This document shows, one piece after another, positions 34,498 to 34,639 of a stretch of 34,639 bases of DNA. The stretch comes from Polaribacter sp. WD7. Lineage in GTDB: Bacteria; Bacteroidota; Bacteroidia; Flavobacteriales; Flavobacteriaceae. Each line of letters opens with the position of its first letter. Position 1 is the stretch's first letter. The translations under genes and the position numbers were made by a program. The stretch spans positions 1 to 34,639 of the forward strand of contig NZ_QPEJ01000010.1 in assembly GCF_003335085.1 (NCBI RefSeq), read 5' to 3'. The notes beneath the pieces were generated by a model. It searched no databases. It was not told the DNA's origin and saw only the letters and a program-made list of their open reading frames with translations.

Positions 34498-34639
34498 CTA
34501 CTCTACTATTAGAGTATATTGTGGTGTTGGGTTTAAAGGACAGAAATATACATATTCTCCTTTTGCTAACGTTACTTTGTTTGATGTTTGCTTTTCGTTA
34601 TTTTTAACTTGAGCTGTAACGTAAGCATTTTTTATATGT
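34498..34639 (-). CDS. C-terminal part of an unidentified protein (cut by window edge)
   Basis: Reading from the window end on the minus strand, the frame is open for 46 residues and stops at 34498-34500. It includes VTLAKGEYVYFCPLNPTPQY, a short hydrophobic strand, then one Cys followed by PLNPTP, and ends TLIVE. The strand-Cys-loop-strand shape is suggestive of a cupredoxin-like C-terminus, but the His and Met ligands expected after the Cys are missing. No identity is claimed. It converges with the beta-barrel gene at a shared hairpin. Confidence 0.6.
   Translation of the reverse strand, partial: HIKNAYVTAQVKNNEKQTSNKVTLAKGEYVYFCPLNPTPQYTLIVE

Overview
The window is AT-rich DNA from a member of the Bacteroidota, almost certainly family Flavobacteriaceae and Polaribacter/Tenacibaculum-like. 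The supporting marks are a T9SS/gliding lipoprotein of the PorW/SprE type, a DUF1501/DUF1800 pair, an ATP synthase operon ordered atpB-E-F-H-A-G without atpD/atpC beside it, DUF5687 and DUF6168 proteins, and promoters of the Bacteroidota type (TTTG about 18 nt before TAnnTTTG). No rRNA, tRNA, CRISPR array or complete insertion sequence was seen.

Layout. 1-103: C-terminal end of an IS1595/ISXO2-like transposase cut by the window edge. 161-2756 (+): DUF1800 and DUF1501 proteins, the latter with a Tat-like leader. 2762-7023 (-): a methyltransferase, an AlbA_2-type protein, a short-chain dehydrogenase and two lipoproteins of unknown role. 7024-7408: gene-free DNA with a cloverleaf-folding repeat, the atp terminator and a tandem copy of the atpG 3' end. 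7409-15756 (-): porW/sprE, bactofilin, atpZ, a DUF6168 membrane protein, then atpB-E-F-H-A-G behind its own promoter. 15875-19801 (-): a PadR-controlled ABC export cassette containing one gene broken by an in-frame stop. 19802-20127: a second copy of the cloverleaf repeat and the trxA terminator. 20128-30694: single housekeeping genes (thioredoxin, prolyl oligopeptidase, a lone ABC ATPase, a large BNR/sortilin-like protein, DEAD-box helicase, Xaa-Pro aminopeptidase, alpha/beta hydrolase).

30986-34439 (+) is the most distinctive part. It is a probable copper-handling locus: a small Cys-rich membrane protein, an MbnP-like lipoprotein, an MbnH-like di-heme cytochrome, and an outer-membrane beta-barrel candidate whose mature N-terminus carries a CDLCGC cluster. 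In the characterised MbnP/MbnH pair of other bacteria the di-heme enzyme oxidises a tryptophan of MbnP to kynurenine, which helps bind copper. The pair here has the haem motifs, a WxW motif and a His-rich tail that would suit the same chemistry. Perfect or near-perfect hairpins end exactly 13 nt before the start codons of both mbnP and mbnH. A convergent, partial gene with one Cys near its C-terminus closes the window.

The other notable observation is the pair of short dispersed repeats (7110-7230 and 19836-19939). Both have TGTCA-type terminal inverted repeats enclosing three internal hairpins, and the arms differ in sequence while staying complementary.
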